DNA of 64,000 nucleotides from CAVTWS01 sp963738445. Its GTDB lineage: Bacteria > Actinomycetota > Acidimicrobiia > Acidimicrobiales > SHLQ01. The notes beneath the pieces were generated by a model. That model was not told the origin of the DNA, did no database searches, and saw only the letters and a list, made by a program, of their open reading frames with translations. Shown here piece by piece: positions 7,507 to 16,973 of this stretch (positions are counted from its first letter, which is position 1; every line of letters begins with the position of its first letter). Where the stretch lies: positions 1 through 64,000 of the forward strand of contig CAVTWS010000023.1 in the NCBI GenBank assembly GCA_963738445.1, in the 5' to 3' direction. A program made the position numbers and the translations under genes.

Positions 7507-8451
7507 TCACCGCGACGGTAACGCCGAGCGTCCGGCGGCGAGCCAGTCGGACTTGGCCCAGATGTCGTGGTTCTCACCCCACGCCGGGGGGCCGGCGCCG
7601 AGATCCCACTCGACCAGGTTGAGCACGGCGTAGAGGTCGTGGCCGGCGTCGACCGCCTGACGGTTGGCGCAGCGGCCGCGGGCGAGCAGCGTGCGTCCGA
7701 GCGCGTCGGTCGCCTCGATCGTGACCGAGCTCGGGAAGTCGCCGTCGTACTCGGTGGTGCGCAGGCCCTCCACGATCTGGGCGGCTTGGCCGTCGTGTTG
7801 CCAGTACCCGCTCGTGATGCGCTCTGCCCCGGTCTGATCGGGGTTGACGTACACGAAGAACGCCCGGCCGTCGGTGGCTGTGCCGTGCGCGTTGCCGAGG
7901 CGCAGCCCGGGCCGCATGGTGCGCGGCCCCCATGACCGATCCCGTACCGACCCGCAGTCGATCGGGTGGGTGATGTCGCCGATCCGCACGGTGCCGACCA
8001 CGCGGCCCGGCTGCTCGAGGTGGCCGAGGAACATGCCCGGTGACTCCGCCGGATCCACGGCGTGGGCGGGCATCAGCCCCAGGAACTCGATGTCGACGTC
8101 GATCCGTGGGCTCCGGTGCCGGATCGCGTACGACTGGAGCGGTTCGAGGCACCGGAGCTCGAAGCCGTTGGCGAGCACGAGTCGGCGCAGGTCGCCGAAT
8201 CCGGTGAACTCCTCGGTCCAGCCGTCGTAGGCCACGATCTGGTTGGCGCCCCGCCACACGTTGACTCCGCCGCCCTGTTGCCCGTCGTTGGGTCGCCACC
8301 ACAACCGCACGTGGACCGACGTGTCGAGCTCGGTGACCCAGAACGGGAACCACGCCGTCTCGATCCAGGTGGGGTCATCGGAGGTCGGCCGGTGGAAGTC
8401 GTCGTCGGCCTCGGTGAGGGTGAGCGCCGGGTCGGCGCCGGCCATGGTCAT
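7507..8451 (-). CDS. DUF7064/7065-like (hydroxyneurosporene-synthase/lipocalin-like) protein
   Basis: 314 residues, cytosolic, built mostly of beta strands. Recognisable blocks are ETAWFPFWVTELDTSVHVRL at the N-terminus and a central SVRDRSWGPR motif near residue 170, followed by aromatic-rich strands. The D-R-S-W-G-x-R block and overall length match the AttH/CrtC-like double-lipocalin fold proteins now annotated as DUF7064/7065. The family binds or modifies hydrophobic molecules; no activity is assigned here. Its start overlaps the end of the phosphotransferase gene by 4 bases, so the two form an operon. A paralogue at 58708-59691 is also next to a phosphotransferase. Confidence 0.65.
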   Translation of the reverse strand: MTMAGADPALTLTEADDDFHRPTSDDPTWIETAWFPFWVTELDTSVHVRLWWRPNDGQQGGGVNVWRGANQIVAYDGWTEEFTGFGDLRRLVLANGFELRCLEPLQSYAIRHRSPRIDVDIEFLGLMPAHAVDPAESPGMFLGHLEQPGRVVGTVRIGDITHPIDCGSVRDRSWGPRTMRPGLRLGNAHGTATDGRAFFVYVNPDQTGAERITSGYWQHDGQAAQIVEGLRTTEYDGDFPSSVTIEATDALGRTLLARGRCANRQAVDAGHDLYAVLNLVEWDLGAGPPAWGENHDIWAKSDWLAAGRSALPSR

Positions 8452-9661
8452 GGTCGCTCCAGGAGCTGGGGGAGCCGGTCGGCGAGTGGGCCGAGGATTG
8501 CCGCGCCGACCATGCCGCGCCGGAGCATGTGGCGGGCGAAGAACTCAGCGAGCGGTCGCTCACGGCTCGGATCGTCGAACAACGGCGGGATCGACCGCCA
8601 GGCAGCGAACACGTCGTCCGGGCGTTTGCCGAGGGTGGCACTCAGCTCGGCGAGGTCACGGTGCTGCTCGACGGACGAGTAGCCGCTGGGGTCCTCCGTG
8701 TCGGCGGGGAGCCGGGGCTCGTCGGGACGGGCCACTCCGACCGCGTCGCAGAGCGTCAGGGCGGCGGCGCGCAGCAGGTTGAGGCGGTGCATCTCGAGCT
8801 CGGACCGGTTGGGCGAGCCACGATCGGCCCGGAGACCGAGGGTGATCATGATGGCGTTGCGCGCCAGCACGAAGACCCGGTACCAGCGCACGGCGTCGAG
8901 CCGGATCGGCGCCGCGGCGACCGCCGCGTACTCGGCGAAGCGCGTGGGCAGGTCGCCCACCGGGGTCGCCATGTCGCGGATCGACACCGCGGCGAGGTCC
9001 TCCATCGGGTCACCCCAGTGCGCGACCTCCCAGTCGAGCACCGCCTCGACCCGGCCCCCGGCGTGGACGAAGTTGCCCGGCCCCATGTCGCTGTGCACGA
9101 GCGAGGTGGCCGGCGGCGGCGCCGGCAGGTTCCGCCCGAGCCAGGCCAGCGCGAACGCAGCCACCGGCGGCGCCTGGTCGCCGAGCATCTTCAGCGCGCC
9201 CAGCACCTGGGCCAGTGGGGCCTCGGTGAGCTGGGTGGGCGGCGGAGGCGGCCCGAGGTGGGCGATGTCGAGCGTGGCGGGATCGATGGCGTGGAGCGCG
9301 GCGGTCACCTCCATGAGGTGGCGGGCGGTGGGTTCGCGCTCGGCTTCCACGTCGACATCGGAGAAGTCGCTTCGCCCCTCGACGCGCTCGAGGAGGAGCC
9401 GCGCCCTGGTCGGCATCGGTGGCGACCACGTGAGGGACTGGTACCGGGGACGACGCAAGTGCACGGAGCACCGCCGCGTCACGGGCCGAGCCGCCCGAGC
9501 CCGGCGAGCTGGTCGCACAGGAGGAACAGGCCGCCGCGCTCGCTGTCGATCGACCACGCCTCGCGGCTGGCGCCGGCCAGATGCCGACGAGCCGACACCA
9601 CACGCGTCGACGCCGCCGACTCGACCCAGTCGAGCAGGTCAGCCGGGAGCTCGCTCACTCA
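8448..9661 (-). pseudogene. phosphotransferase (APH/choline kinase-like), two frameshifts near the N-terminus
   Basis: The natural start is a GTG at 9661, beginning VSELPADLLDWVESAAS. The protein is continuous to GLFLLCDQLAGLG, shifts frame near 9490, continues GSARDAAVLRALASSPVPVP, shifts again near 9400 and then stays in frame from LLLERVEGRSDFSD to the stop. Joined, this is about 400 residues. The catalytic lobe is intact: SLVHSDMGPGNFVHAGGRVE and AVLDWEVAHWGDPMEDLA hold the Brenner motif, metal-binding Asp and the following HWGDP. The first shift lies in a ggctcggg context and either could be a base-calling error. The start overlaps the EthD gene (9655-9661), and the end overlaps the DUF7064/7065-like gene. 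The substrate is unknown. Confidence 0.75.
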
Positions 9662-10011
9662 CCGAGCCTCGTGATGACGGTGCGCTCGGCGGTGATGTCC
9701 GCCTCGGCTGTGACGATCACGGTGGGGCTGTTGTCGATGTCCATGAAGGTCAGCAGGTCGGCCCAGTGGGCCCGGCCCTCGTCGGTGTTCTGGTAGAAGT
9801 CGGCCGTGTTGGTCAGGCTGTCCATGTCGGGCCACTCGTTCTCGGCGATGCCGTCGTAGTCGGGGTGACCGAGCACCATCATCAGCCGGTTCTTCGTGAT
9901 GTACGGATGGTCACGAAGATCGAACCGCTGGGTGTGCTCGGTCCAGCGAGCGAAGAACTCCTCGCTGGTGAACTCGGGCCGTTTGCGCACCATCGTGAAG
10001 GACGTGATCAC
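9655..10011 (-). CDS. EthD-domain protein
   Basis: 118 residues from the GTG at 10011, giving an EthD-type start (VITSFTMVRKRPEFTSEEFFARW). An ATG at 10035 would add MARGYCAP but overlaps the divergent gene's own ATG. The sequence has the EthD ferredoxin-like dimeric alpha/beta-barrel pattern: a first strand, a helix with W-x-x-H and a second half with FYQNTDEGRAHWADLLTFMD. EthD-like proteins act as small accessory or isomerase-type proteins in oxidative catabolism. It is the first gene of the operon containing the phosphotransferase and the DUF7064/7065-like protein. Confidence 0.75.
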   Translation of the reverse strand: MITSFTMVRKRPEFTSEEFFARWTEHTQRFDLRDHPYITKNRLMMVLGHPDYDGIAENEWPDMDSLTNTADFYQNTDEGRAHWADLLTFMDIDNSPTVIVTAEADITAERTVITRLGE

Positions 10012-10033
10012 GGGCGCACAGTAGCCTCGGGCC

Positions 10034-10483
10034 ATGTCCGACCGCCTCTACTCGCTGCCCGAGCTCCAGGACCGCGCGGCCATCGAGGACCTCTACGACC
10101 GCCAGCTCGCCGCGGCCGAGGCGTGGGACCTCGACGCCTACGACACCACGTTCGCCGCCGACGCCGAGATCGACCTCCGCGACTTCGGGCAGCCCACCCG
10201 CCGCTACCCGGACTACCGCGACTGGCTGGCGTCGATGCAGGCGGTCCTGGTGAAGGCCCAACGCCTGACCGGAGGGCTCCGGCTGTCGCTCGACGGCGAC
10301 GCCGCCACGACCCGGGTGCCCGTGGTGTGTCACGTCACGATGCAGATCAACGGCGCCCGCGTGCTCACCCACACCGGCCTCTTCTACAACGACACCCTGG
10401 CTCGCACCGTGGCAGGGTGGCGCATCGTCGAGCGCTACGAAGAGCTCGCCTGGTCGGGCACCCCCCAGCCGCTCGACCGCTGA
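10034..10483 (+). CDS. SnoaL-like / NTF2-fold protein
   Basis: 149 residues. The order is an N-terminal helix with an AAIEDLYDRQLAAAEAWDLD pattern, the acidic AADAEIDLRDFG and then beta strands (ATTRVPVVCHVTMQ, LFYNDTLARTVAGWRIVERY). This is the cone-shaped SnoaL/NTF2 fold used by small cyclases, isomerases and hydratases acting on polyketide or steroid-like compounds. The Tyr and Asp/His positions expected of a ketosteroid-isomerase-like pocket are suggestive only. It diverges from the EthD operon with only about 20 bases between starts. Confidence 0.75.
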   Translation: MSDRLYSLPELQDRAAIEDLYDRQLAAAEAWDLDAYDTTFAADAEIDLRDFGQPTRRYPDYRDWLASMQAVLVKAQRLTGGLRLSLDGDAATTRVPVVCHVTMQINGARVLTHTGLFYNDTLARTVAGWRIVERYEELAWSGTPQPLDR

Positions 10484-10684
10484 TCGGGACCTGCTCCACT
10501 GCACCGCGAGCCGGCCCGATCACGGCGAACGGTGACGCTTCGATGGCGCATACGCACACTGCGGTGGTGCCTGTCCGGGCGCCAGTCGGGACGTCAGGTC
10601 CAGCGCGACCTGCTGGCCTCGGTTGGTCTCTGGGTAGGTGCCCGTCAGTCCCGGGGAACCTCACCGGCTGGCGAAGCCGGACAG

Positions 10685-11887
10685 TCAGGTGGTCAGGGCC
10701 AGCGGCAGCTCGACAAGTCGGCGCACCATGAGGCTCTTGTGGTGCCGCAGCTCGGCGGGAGTGGTAGCGAGAGCGAAGCTCGACGTTCGGGCCAGGAGCT
10801 GCTCCAGGGCCACCCGCGCCTCGAGTCGAGCCAGTGGGGCGCCGATGCAGAGGTGGATTCCCCAACCGAAGCCGGGGTGATTGCGCGGGTTGGGTCGGTC
10901 GATGTCGACGTCGTCGGCGCGTGGGTAGAACGCGGGGTCGCGATTGGCGGCGGGCCACGACAGCACGAGCCGTGCGCCGGCCGGCAACGGCACACCACCG
11001 AGCTCGGTCTCGGTTCGTACGACGCGGTAGTGCCCCTTGAAGGGCGGGTCGACCCGGCACGCCTCCTCGACGAACGCGGGGATGAGGTCGGGCGCCTGGC
11101 GCAGCCGCTCCTGGAGGTCGGGGCGCTCGGCGAGGATCCGGACACCGGTGCCGAGCAGGCTGGTGGTCGACTCCCCTCCGGCGGCGAGCAGCAGAGCGAA
11201 CATGCTGAAGGCCTCGAGATCGTCGAGCTCACCTTGGGCAACGGCCACCGCGCAGACGCCGATCACGGTCGAGAGGTCGGGGTCAGTCGCCGCTCGAGCC
11301 GCCATGTAGGCCTCGATGACCGGGCCCATGTCGGCCATCGCCTCACCCAGCTCGGCGCGCCGGTCGTCGGGCACGAAGCCGCTGATCAGCTCCACTGAGG
11401 CGTAGCCCGAGGCCTTCAGGGCCGGTGCCGTTACGTCGGGGAGGCCGAGGATCCGGGCCACCATCACCATCGGGAGCGGCTCGGCGACCTGGCTCATCCA
11501 CTCGACGTGTCCGGCCGCGAGGCATCCGTCGAGCGTCGCGTCGAGCAGGGACCGAAAGCCGGTCTCCTGCGCACTGATGGCTCCGGTCGACAGGACCCGA
11601 CTCAAGACCCGGCGTTGCCGGGTGTGATCCGGAGGGTCGACCGTGGCGAGCACGCCGGCGAACCTCTCGCCGCCTGCGGGTGCCTCACTCGGCGACCGCA
11701 GCCCGGGTTCACCCGACGCATCGAGGTGGAGGAACTCGCCGCTGTGGCTCGAGTAGATCTCGGGCTTGGCGACGACCTCGTGGATGAGGTCCAGGCGCGA
11801 CACGAGGTATGCGTTGGTGCCGTCTATGTGATGGACGGGATCGGCGTCGCGCAACTGGGCGAGGTAGTCGTGGGGATGCTCGACCAC
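10685..11887 (-). CDS. cytochrome P450, N-terminus probably shifted
   Basis: 400 residues from the first in-frame start. It carries an I-helix AAGGESTTS, an ExxR element in FVEEACRVDPP and the haem-binding loop GFGWGIHLCIGAPLAR with the thiolate Cys near residue 347. It is a soluble bacterial class I monooxygenase that would use ferredoxin and a reductase; no such partners are adjacent. The usual P450 opening, D-P-L-F-D-P-E-V-V, lies immediately upstream in the same frame but is preceded by a stop. One missing base near 11915 would connect it to the frame reading FTADPSLAGDGLS, so the real start is a little further upstream. Confidence 0.85.
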   Translation of the reverse strand: MVEHPHDYLAQLRDADPVHHIDGTNAYLVSRLDLIHEVVAKPEIYSSHSGEFLHLDASGEPGLRSPSEAPAGGERFAGVLATVDPPDHTRQRRVLSRVLSTGAISAQETGFRSLLDATLDGCLAAGHVEWMSQVAEPLPMVMVARILGLPDVTAPALKASGYASVELISGFVPDDRRAELGEAMADMGPVIEAYMAARAATDPDLSTVIGVCAVAVAQGELDDLEAFSMFALLLAAGGESTTSLLGTGVRILAERPDLQERLRQAPDLIPAFVEEACRVDPPFKGHYRVVRTETELGGVPLPAGARLVLSWPAANRDPAFYPRADDVDIDRPNPRNHPGFGWGIHLCIGAPLARLEARVALEQLLARTSSFALATTPAELRHHKSLMVRRLVELPLALTT

Positions 11888-12021
11888 TTCCGGGTCGAAC
11901 AGCGGGTCGACAGCCCGTCACCGGCGAGGCTCGGATCTGCGGTGAAGCGTTTGCCAGTCGTCGGTCGAGGACAACCTTGTTCGCCTGGCTCAGATCACCT
12001 GCGGCGAGAGCGGCGAGCAGC

Positions 12022-12909
12022 TCACGAGACTCGGGCGCGCATCCAATGGGCGGTGTTGAAGAAGTCCGACACGGCGTTGCCGGGGTGGACCAGCTCATCG
12101 CAGGCGTCGGCCGTGTCGGCGTCGAGGCTGCGGTCGAGCACGCCGAGGGCATCGTCGAGCTGGGCCATCGTGCGGGGCCCGACGATCGGCGCCGTGACTC
12201 CGGGCTGGTCCTTGGCCCACAGCAGCGCCAGCTGCGACGTGGTGAGGCCGAGCTCGGGGGCGATCGCTCCCATGCGTTGGGCCACCTCGACCGCCGCGGG
12301 CGTGATCCGGTTGCGGACCTGGGCCCGCCGAGAGGCGCGGGAGTCGGCGGGGACATCGACAGCAGAGCCGTAGCGTCCGGCGAGGATGCCGCCGCCGAGC
12401 GGTGACCACGGCAGGATCGCCAGACCATGGCGCTGGCACAACGGCACCAGCTCGTTGTCGATGCGGCGGTCGAGCAGGTTGTAGGGGGGCTGCTCGCTGA
12501 CGAACGACGAGAGCCCTGACCGCTCGGCGATGGCCAGTGCCTCCATGACCATCCACGCCGGGAACGTCGACGCGCCGATCCAGCGCAGCGACTGTTCGCA
12601 CGACGCCACGATGTGCTCGCGCCGATGCCAGGTGTCGACCGGCCCGTCGCCGCGCGGCATTCCGACCTTGGTGGCGATCAGCACCTGGTCGCGACGCCCG
12701 TTGGCGGCCAGCGCGGCGCCGACGATCCGCTCGCTCTCTCCGTCGACGTAGACGTCGGCCGTGTCGATGAGCGTGATCCCGGCGTCGATCGCCCGGTCGA
12801 TCACGGCGATCGACTCGGCACGCGGCGTGGGATCGCCGAAGTTCATGGCGCCCAGCACGAGCGGAGCGATCGACGTGCCCGTGCGGCCCAGCGGGCGGAG
12901 GGCGGTCAC
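12022..12909 (-). CDS. aldo/keto reductase with an in-frame deletion of the active-site strand
   Basis: 295 residues, where this subfamily normally has about 330. NADPH-dependent aldo/keto reductase features are present: LGAMNFGDP, the catalytic Asp and Tyr in IDTADVYVDGESERI, the Lys in VLIATKVG, and the C-terminal VSEQPPYNLLDRRI and ILPWSPLGGG. The text then runs SCEQSLRWIGASTFPAW. In homologues about 40 residues sit between SLR and the GAS block, including the H-I-D-L-Y strand and the catalytic His, and here they are gone without a frameshift. The enzyme as written should be inactive. Its start overlaps the end of the phytanoyl-CoA dioxygenase-like gene by 4 bases. Confidence 0.8.
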   Translation of the reverse strand: MTALRPLGRTGTSIAPLVLGAMNFGDPTPRAESIAVIDRAIDAGITLIDTADVYVDGESERIVGAALAANGRRDQVLIATKVGMPRGDGPVDTWHRREHIVASCEQSLRWIGASTFPAWMVMEALAIAERSGLSSFVSEQPPYNLLDRRIDNELVPLCQRHGLAILPWSPLGGGILAGRYGSAVDVPADSRASRRAQVRNRITPAAVEVAQRMGAIAPELGLTTSQLALLWAKDQPGVTAPIVGPRTMAQLDDALGVLDRSLDADTADACDELVHPGNAVSDFFNTAHWMRARVS

Positions 12910-13802
12910 GGTGCGACGGCGTGGTCGCCCACGTGCTCACGGATCCAGGTGCGCAACGGCACGTCGTCGTCGCTGGGGTCGAACCAGGCGTTGGCCGAGG
13001 TGGTGGATCCGAGGAGCTGACGCCGGATCGGCGGCAGCTCGGCGAGCGCCGCCCCGAGATCCATCCGGGACTTCGGGCGCAACCATCGGTAGCTGTAGCC
13101 CACGGTGAGGAACACCCGGGTGTGCGGCGAGTGGTTGGTCGACGCCGAGTGCCAGAGCCGGCGATCGAACACGATCGCGTCGCCGGCCCGGGCCGTGACC
13201 TCCACGGCACCGTCGGGCTGCTCGCCGAACGACACGCTCGGGCGGCCCTGGAGGTGCGACCCGGGGACGACGCAGAGGTTACCCATGCCAGGCTCGGGGA
13301 GGTCGGTGAGGAAGTAGCCCACCTTGATCGACACGCGCGGCTGCGGCGAGGTGTCGAGGTCGAGGTTCATGCGGTTGTTGTCCTGGTGCCAGCCGTAGCC
13401 GCCCCGCACCGCTTCGGGGTGGCTGGGCGGGGTGACGATCAGCTGGGTGTGGAACAGCTGGACGTGCCAACCCAGCACGGCCCAGACCGTCGGGAAGGTG
13501 GTCGGGAGATCGACGAGGTCGAGGTAGGCGTCGTCGCGGCCGATCAGATCGTGCTGGTTGAGCACATGGTGATCGCCCACGCCCGGCTCGGCTCGGAACT
13601 CGGCGTCGGCCCGAGCCGCCACCTCGAGCAGCCGGGCCCGTCGGTCGGTGTCGAGCGCTCCCTCCACGACGAGAAACCCGTTCCGCTCGAACGCGGCGCG
13701 ATCGTCGGGCGTGCACAAATGGGACAGGCAGGCCGCGTCCCAGTCGGCGTGCCCATGGGACGAGGTCTGCGAGGTTCCGGCCATGCCCGCCGATTCTGCC
13801 AC
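12906..13802 (-). CDS. phytanoyl-CoA dioxygenase (PhyH) family protein
   Basis: 298 residues. It is a Fe(II)/2-oxoglutarate-dependent oxygenase with the metal-binding HxD in YGWHQDNNRMN, the distal metal His in DRRLWHSASTNHSPHTR and a nearby Arg suited to 2-oxoglutarate binding. The fold order is intact and the length typical. The family hydroxylates phytanoyl-CoA and many other lipid or natural-product substrates; the substrate here is unknown. It overlaps the aldo/keto reductase by 4 bases, and the P450 follows in the same direction, so the three look like one oxidative unit. Confidence 0.85.
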   Translation of the reverse strand: MAESAGMAGTSQTSSHGHADWDAACLSHLCTPDDRAAFERNGFLVVEGALDTDRRARLLEVAARADAEFRAEPGVGDHHVLNQHDLIGRDDAYLDLVDLPTTFPTVWAVLGWHVQLFHTQLIVTPPSHPEAVRGGYGWHQDNNRMNLDLDTSPQPRVSIKVGYFLTDLPEPGMGNLCVVPGSHLQGRPSVSFGEQPDGAVEVTARAGDAIVFDRRLWHSASTNHSPHTRVFLTVGYSYRWLRPKSRMDLGAALAELPPIRRQLLGSTTSANAWFDPSDDDVPLRTWIREHVGDHAVAP

Positions 13803-13893
13803 GGCGTCCTTTGTGCGTGCCGGGCTCGATCCCGGACAGGAGGGACCCGGTTCGAGGGGCGTGGTGGAGCCGAACAGCGAACAGATGGGGCTT

Positions 13894-14213
13894 GAGGGTG
13901 CCGAGAAAGTCGTCGGCGGTGTTGGTCGGGTTCCTGGGTCGGTGTGGGGTGGGGGCGGTGGTGGGGGGCGGTGCGACGTCGGTGACTTCGGCGCGGTTGG
14001 TTCGGGTGGATGGTCAGGCTGCTGGCCGGTACTCGTTGATGACGCCGCCGCAGGTGGTGTTCTGCAGGATCGGTTGGCTCTGGTCGATCAGGGGGGCATC
14101 GCCGTTGTCGCCGGGTGCTCGTTGGTGGAGGCTCCGGTGGGTCGGTGCTGGTTGTCGTGCTCGACGAACTCTGCGAGGAGTCGTCGGAGTTGGCTCCAGA
14201 TGAGGGTGCGGCG
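13894..14213 (-). mobile_element. 3' remnant of an IS3/IS481-type insertion sequence (rve transposase C-terminus plus end)
   Basis: On the minus strand, 14213 to about 14130 encodes the end of a DDE integrase (RTLIWSQLRRLLAEFVEHD, then an N-x-HRP block). After one frame change it continues HRSLHQRAP to CGGVINEYRPAA and a stop at 14014. The pattern of RP-HRSL followed by GG-x-INEYR-x-A is typical of IS3/IS481-type transposase tails. Below the stop, 13894-14013 is the non-coding end of the element, present again at 30225-30365. The rest of the element is absent: the remnant abuts the stop codon of the GT2 gene at 14222. Confidence 0.7.
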
Positions 14214-14221
14214 ACCGCTCC

Positions 14222-15175
14222 CTACGGCGTTTCGAGCCGCCGCCGTCGGGCCACGCTGACGGGCGCCGCCAGCCCGGCCAGGGCCCGCAGGGCCACGCTG
14301 CCATCCGCGCCCGGAGCGAGCCCGCCGCGCAGCGACGGTGACTGCCGGAGCGCGGCCAGGTGGTGGCGCCGGGCCTGCGCCCGGTGCCCGGCGTCTGCGT
14401 GTTGCATCGCCACCAGGAGGTCGCGGCGAGCGAGGCGGTGGCGGACGGAGGCCCGCAGGACGGATCGGTAGCCGAGGAAGGCGTTGTCGACGGCGAGCCG
14501 TTCGAGGAGGTCGATGTCCCAGGCCAGACCGGCCTCGCCCGCCGAACCCGACCGGGTGTGCCGGCGGTAGCGCACCGTCGGGGTCGGCGCCGCCACCGCC
14601 TGGCACCCGGCGAGCACGATCAGGCGGATCCAGCGCTCCCAGTCGTCGGAGTGGCGCATCCGGCCGACGTTGGCGCACTCGACGATGGGTGCCCGCCAGG
14701 CCAGGCTGCCGCTGAACAGGAAGTTGTGGCGGAGGATCTCGACCGGCTGTCGTGGCGGCGGCGGCACCGGCGGCAGGCGGCAGCCGGTGTCGGTGTGGTC
14801 CGCGAGATCGGGGCGCCACCACCTCGTCCGGGTGGCCACGATGGTGCGTTCATCGACCGCGAGGGGGACGAGCGTCGCCAGGTGATCGGGCAGCCACACG
14901 TCGTCGGCGTCGAGAGGGGCGACGATGTCGGACGTCGCGGCATCGATCGCCCGGGACCGGCTCACCCCACACCCCACGTTCTCGGCGTTGACCAGGAGAC
15001 GCACGGGTAACCGGTTGGCCCACCGCTGGACGCGCGTCACCGTGTCGTCGGTCGAGAGGTCGTCGACGATGACCACCTCGTCGGGCTGTCGAATCTGGTC
15101 GGCCACCGACATCAGTGCCATGTCGATGAACGCTGCGCCGTCGTGGACCGGAATGACGACCGACACGGTGGGCAT
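14222..15175 (-). CDS. family 2 glycosyltransferase
   Basis: 317 residues from the ATG at 15175, which shares one base with the stop of the upstream phosphatase-fold gene (TGATG). The GT-A fold is clear: PTVSVVIPVHDGAAFIDMAL at the N-terminus, EVVIVDDLSTDDT, the DxD motif in DIVAPLDADDVW near residue 95 and a following SDDWERWIRL. There is no membrane segment, so it is a soluble or peripheral sugar transferase. Donor and acceptor are unknown. The coupling to a phosphatase/phosphodiesterase-fold protein is unusual, and both may act on one glycan or glycolipid. The C-terminal 60 residues are basic. Confidence 0.85.
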   Translation of the reverse strand: MPTVSVVIPVHDGAAFIDMALMSVADQIRQPDEVVIVDDLSTDDTVTRVQRWANRLPVRLLVNAENVGCGVSRSRAIDAATSDIVAPLDADDVWLPDHLATLVPLAVDERTIVATRTRWWRPDLADHTDTGCRLPPVPPPPRQPVEILRHNFLFSGSLAWRAPIVECANVGRMRHSDDWERWIRLIVLAGCQAVAAPTPTVRYRRHTRSGSAGEAGLAWDIDLLERLAVDNAFLGYRSVLRASVRHRLARRDLLVAMQHADAGHRAQARRHHLAALRQSPSLRGGLAPGADGSVALRALAGLAAPVSVARRRRLETP

Positions 15176-16684
15176 CACGAGCCCGTCGGGTGCCGCAGGG
15201 TGACCGCCGACCGTCCGTCGACCCCCTCCTGGGGTGGGAGCCCGAGCAGGGCGACCACGGTGGCGCCGATGTCGACCGTGCGCAGCGGGCCGAGCGACTC
15301 GACGGCCGGGTGGTCGATCCAGATCTCGGAGTGCTCCGTGTGGTCGCCGGAGCGGCGCTGGGTGGGCGAGCGGACCGGCCGCTCCATCCGTCCGGCCTCG
15401 GGGCACTCCACCACGTCGATCTCGCCCAGGTCCTGACGGAACCGGACCAGCAGGTCAGGCAGGTCAGGGTGGCGATCGGGCCCGTACAGGTCAGCGGTGC
15501 GCACTGTGTCGACGACGACCGGTTCGCCCGACGGGACGTGGCGGACCCGGGCCAGCCGCTGCTCGAGGCCGGCGAGGACGGAGTCGACCTCGCCCGGGGC
15601 CACGGTACCGTGCGGTTCGCGGCCCACGACGTTGAGCCGGACCGCACCCACCCGGTTGTTCATCAGCGGGACCGCCGTGACACCGGCGTCGAGGCGCCTC
15701 GCCATCAAGCCGGCCCGGGTGCCGGCCGCCATCGCGCCCCGTCGCAGCCAGCGGGGACCACGACGGATCAGTCGCTCCACGGGGCCGAGCGGGAGACGTT
15801 GGCGCAGCTGTTCCATCCGCGAGAACGCGCCGTACCCCCATGCTTCGAGGAGTCGGGGGAGGTGCTGGTACCCGGCCACGTACCCGCCCATGCCGTGGCT
15901 GGTGAACAGGACCACGCCGGTGTCGGGGCCGGCGGCCTCGATGAGCCGGCCGAGGACGGTGTCGATCGCCTCGTAATTCTCGACCAGGGGATCGACGGGG
16001 ACCTCGCCCGTCAGGGCCGCTTCGTGCAGCCCCCACAGCTGGTGCCCGGCGCAGTGGCCGCTGGAGATGGCGACGGTGAACAGGTCCCACGGCTCGCGCG
16101 TCATCAGGTGTTCGGTCATGGCGACCTTGACGGACAGCTCGTCGGTGAGCCGCCGGGACAGGGCCATCCGACCGTCGTCGGTGTCGGGGTAGCCGCTGTC
16201 GCACTTGGTGTCGGGACAGCGTGCCGAACCGTGCCTCGAGCTCGCCGAGCAGCTCGGACGGGTGGGTGCCCCGGCCATACAGGTTGTCGTGGACCTGCCA
16301 CTCGACCACCAGGGTGAGCGAGTGCTCCGGCTCGTAGAGCGGAACGAGCGGTTGGTCGACGACGACGACGCGGAGACCGGCGGCCGCCACGTGGTCGAAG
16401 TAGTGGCCATGGCTCGACAGCCGGGGGTCGATGGGACGAACCACGGCCTCGCCGGTGTGGATCTGGTTGGCGTAGTAGCGGCCGTGGCGCCCGGCCTCCC
16501 GGCCGGTGACCACGTCGGTCCAGATGGCGCCGGGCAGCAGCGACATGCACGGGGCGTCGACCACGCTCCAGTGGGTCCGCTGGTGCAGCCCGGCGAGCGT
16601 GGGCATGTGGCCCGCGGTGGCGAGCTCGCGTAGCAAGGGCGCCTCCACGCCGTCGAGGCCGATCACCAACAGCCGTTGTTTCAC
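15175..16684 (-). pseudogene. alkaline phosphatase-superfamily (nucleotide pyrophosphatase/phosphodiesterase-like) protein, one frameshift
   Basis: The most likely start is the GTG at 16684 (VKQRLLVIGLDGVEAPLLRE); an ATG at 16726 is possible. The N-terminal frame carries IGLDGVE (first metal-binding Asp) and MPTLAGLHQR, with CMSLLPGAIWTDVVTGREAG including the nucleophile region. Near 16215 the frame shifts inside a gtcccg run, and the protein resumes CDSGYPDTDDGRMALSRRL. After that come GHCAGHQLWG, FTSHGMGGYVAGY (metal-binding H) and EIWIDHPAV. Joined length is about 500 residues. Members hydrolyse phosphate or sulfate esters or act as phosphopentomutase-like enzymes; the exact substrate is unknown. 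It is coupled to the downstream GT2 gene. Confidence 0.75.
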
Positions 16685-16973
16685 CCAGGCTCCCGTCGCC
16701 ACACTCAGTGGTTGCCAGTCTAGCAATTAATGCGTTCAGTGGGAACAACGGTGGATGTCGGGGCACCGTGTCCGCTTCCATGCCGGCACGCCTCGTATCG
16801 CCGACCGGATCGGCCTCGCTGATTCGCTGTCGGCGCGGGTCCCGGTCACGGGGGAACGTGTGCCGGTGCATGACCGGGGCAAGGTGCTGGTCCAGGCGAT
16901 GTTGATGATGGCCGGCGGCGGCGAGCCCAGACATCGTAAAGCTCCGGGCCCAGCCGATGAGACGTGGACGACC

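Noticed and set aside
10660..10690. Rho-independent terminator at caccggctggcgaagccgg
   Set aside because: The hairpin is short and no T-run follows on either strand; kept only as a possible weak terminator.
13818..13835. Possible tRNA T-arm-like sequence near ccgggctcgatcccgg
   Set aside because: The loop is the wrong size and no acceptor or anticodon arm is nearby.
14360..16317. Long plus-strand frames opposite the GT2 and phosphatase-like genes
   Set aside because: They mirror the real minus-strand genes and have no start signal or domain.
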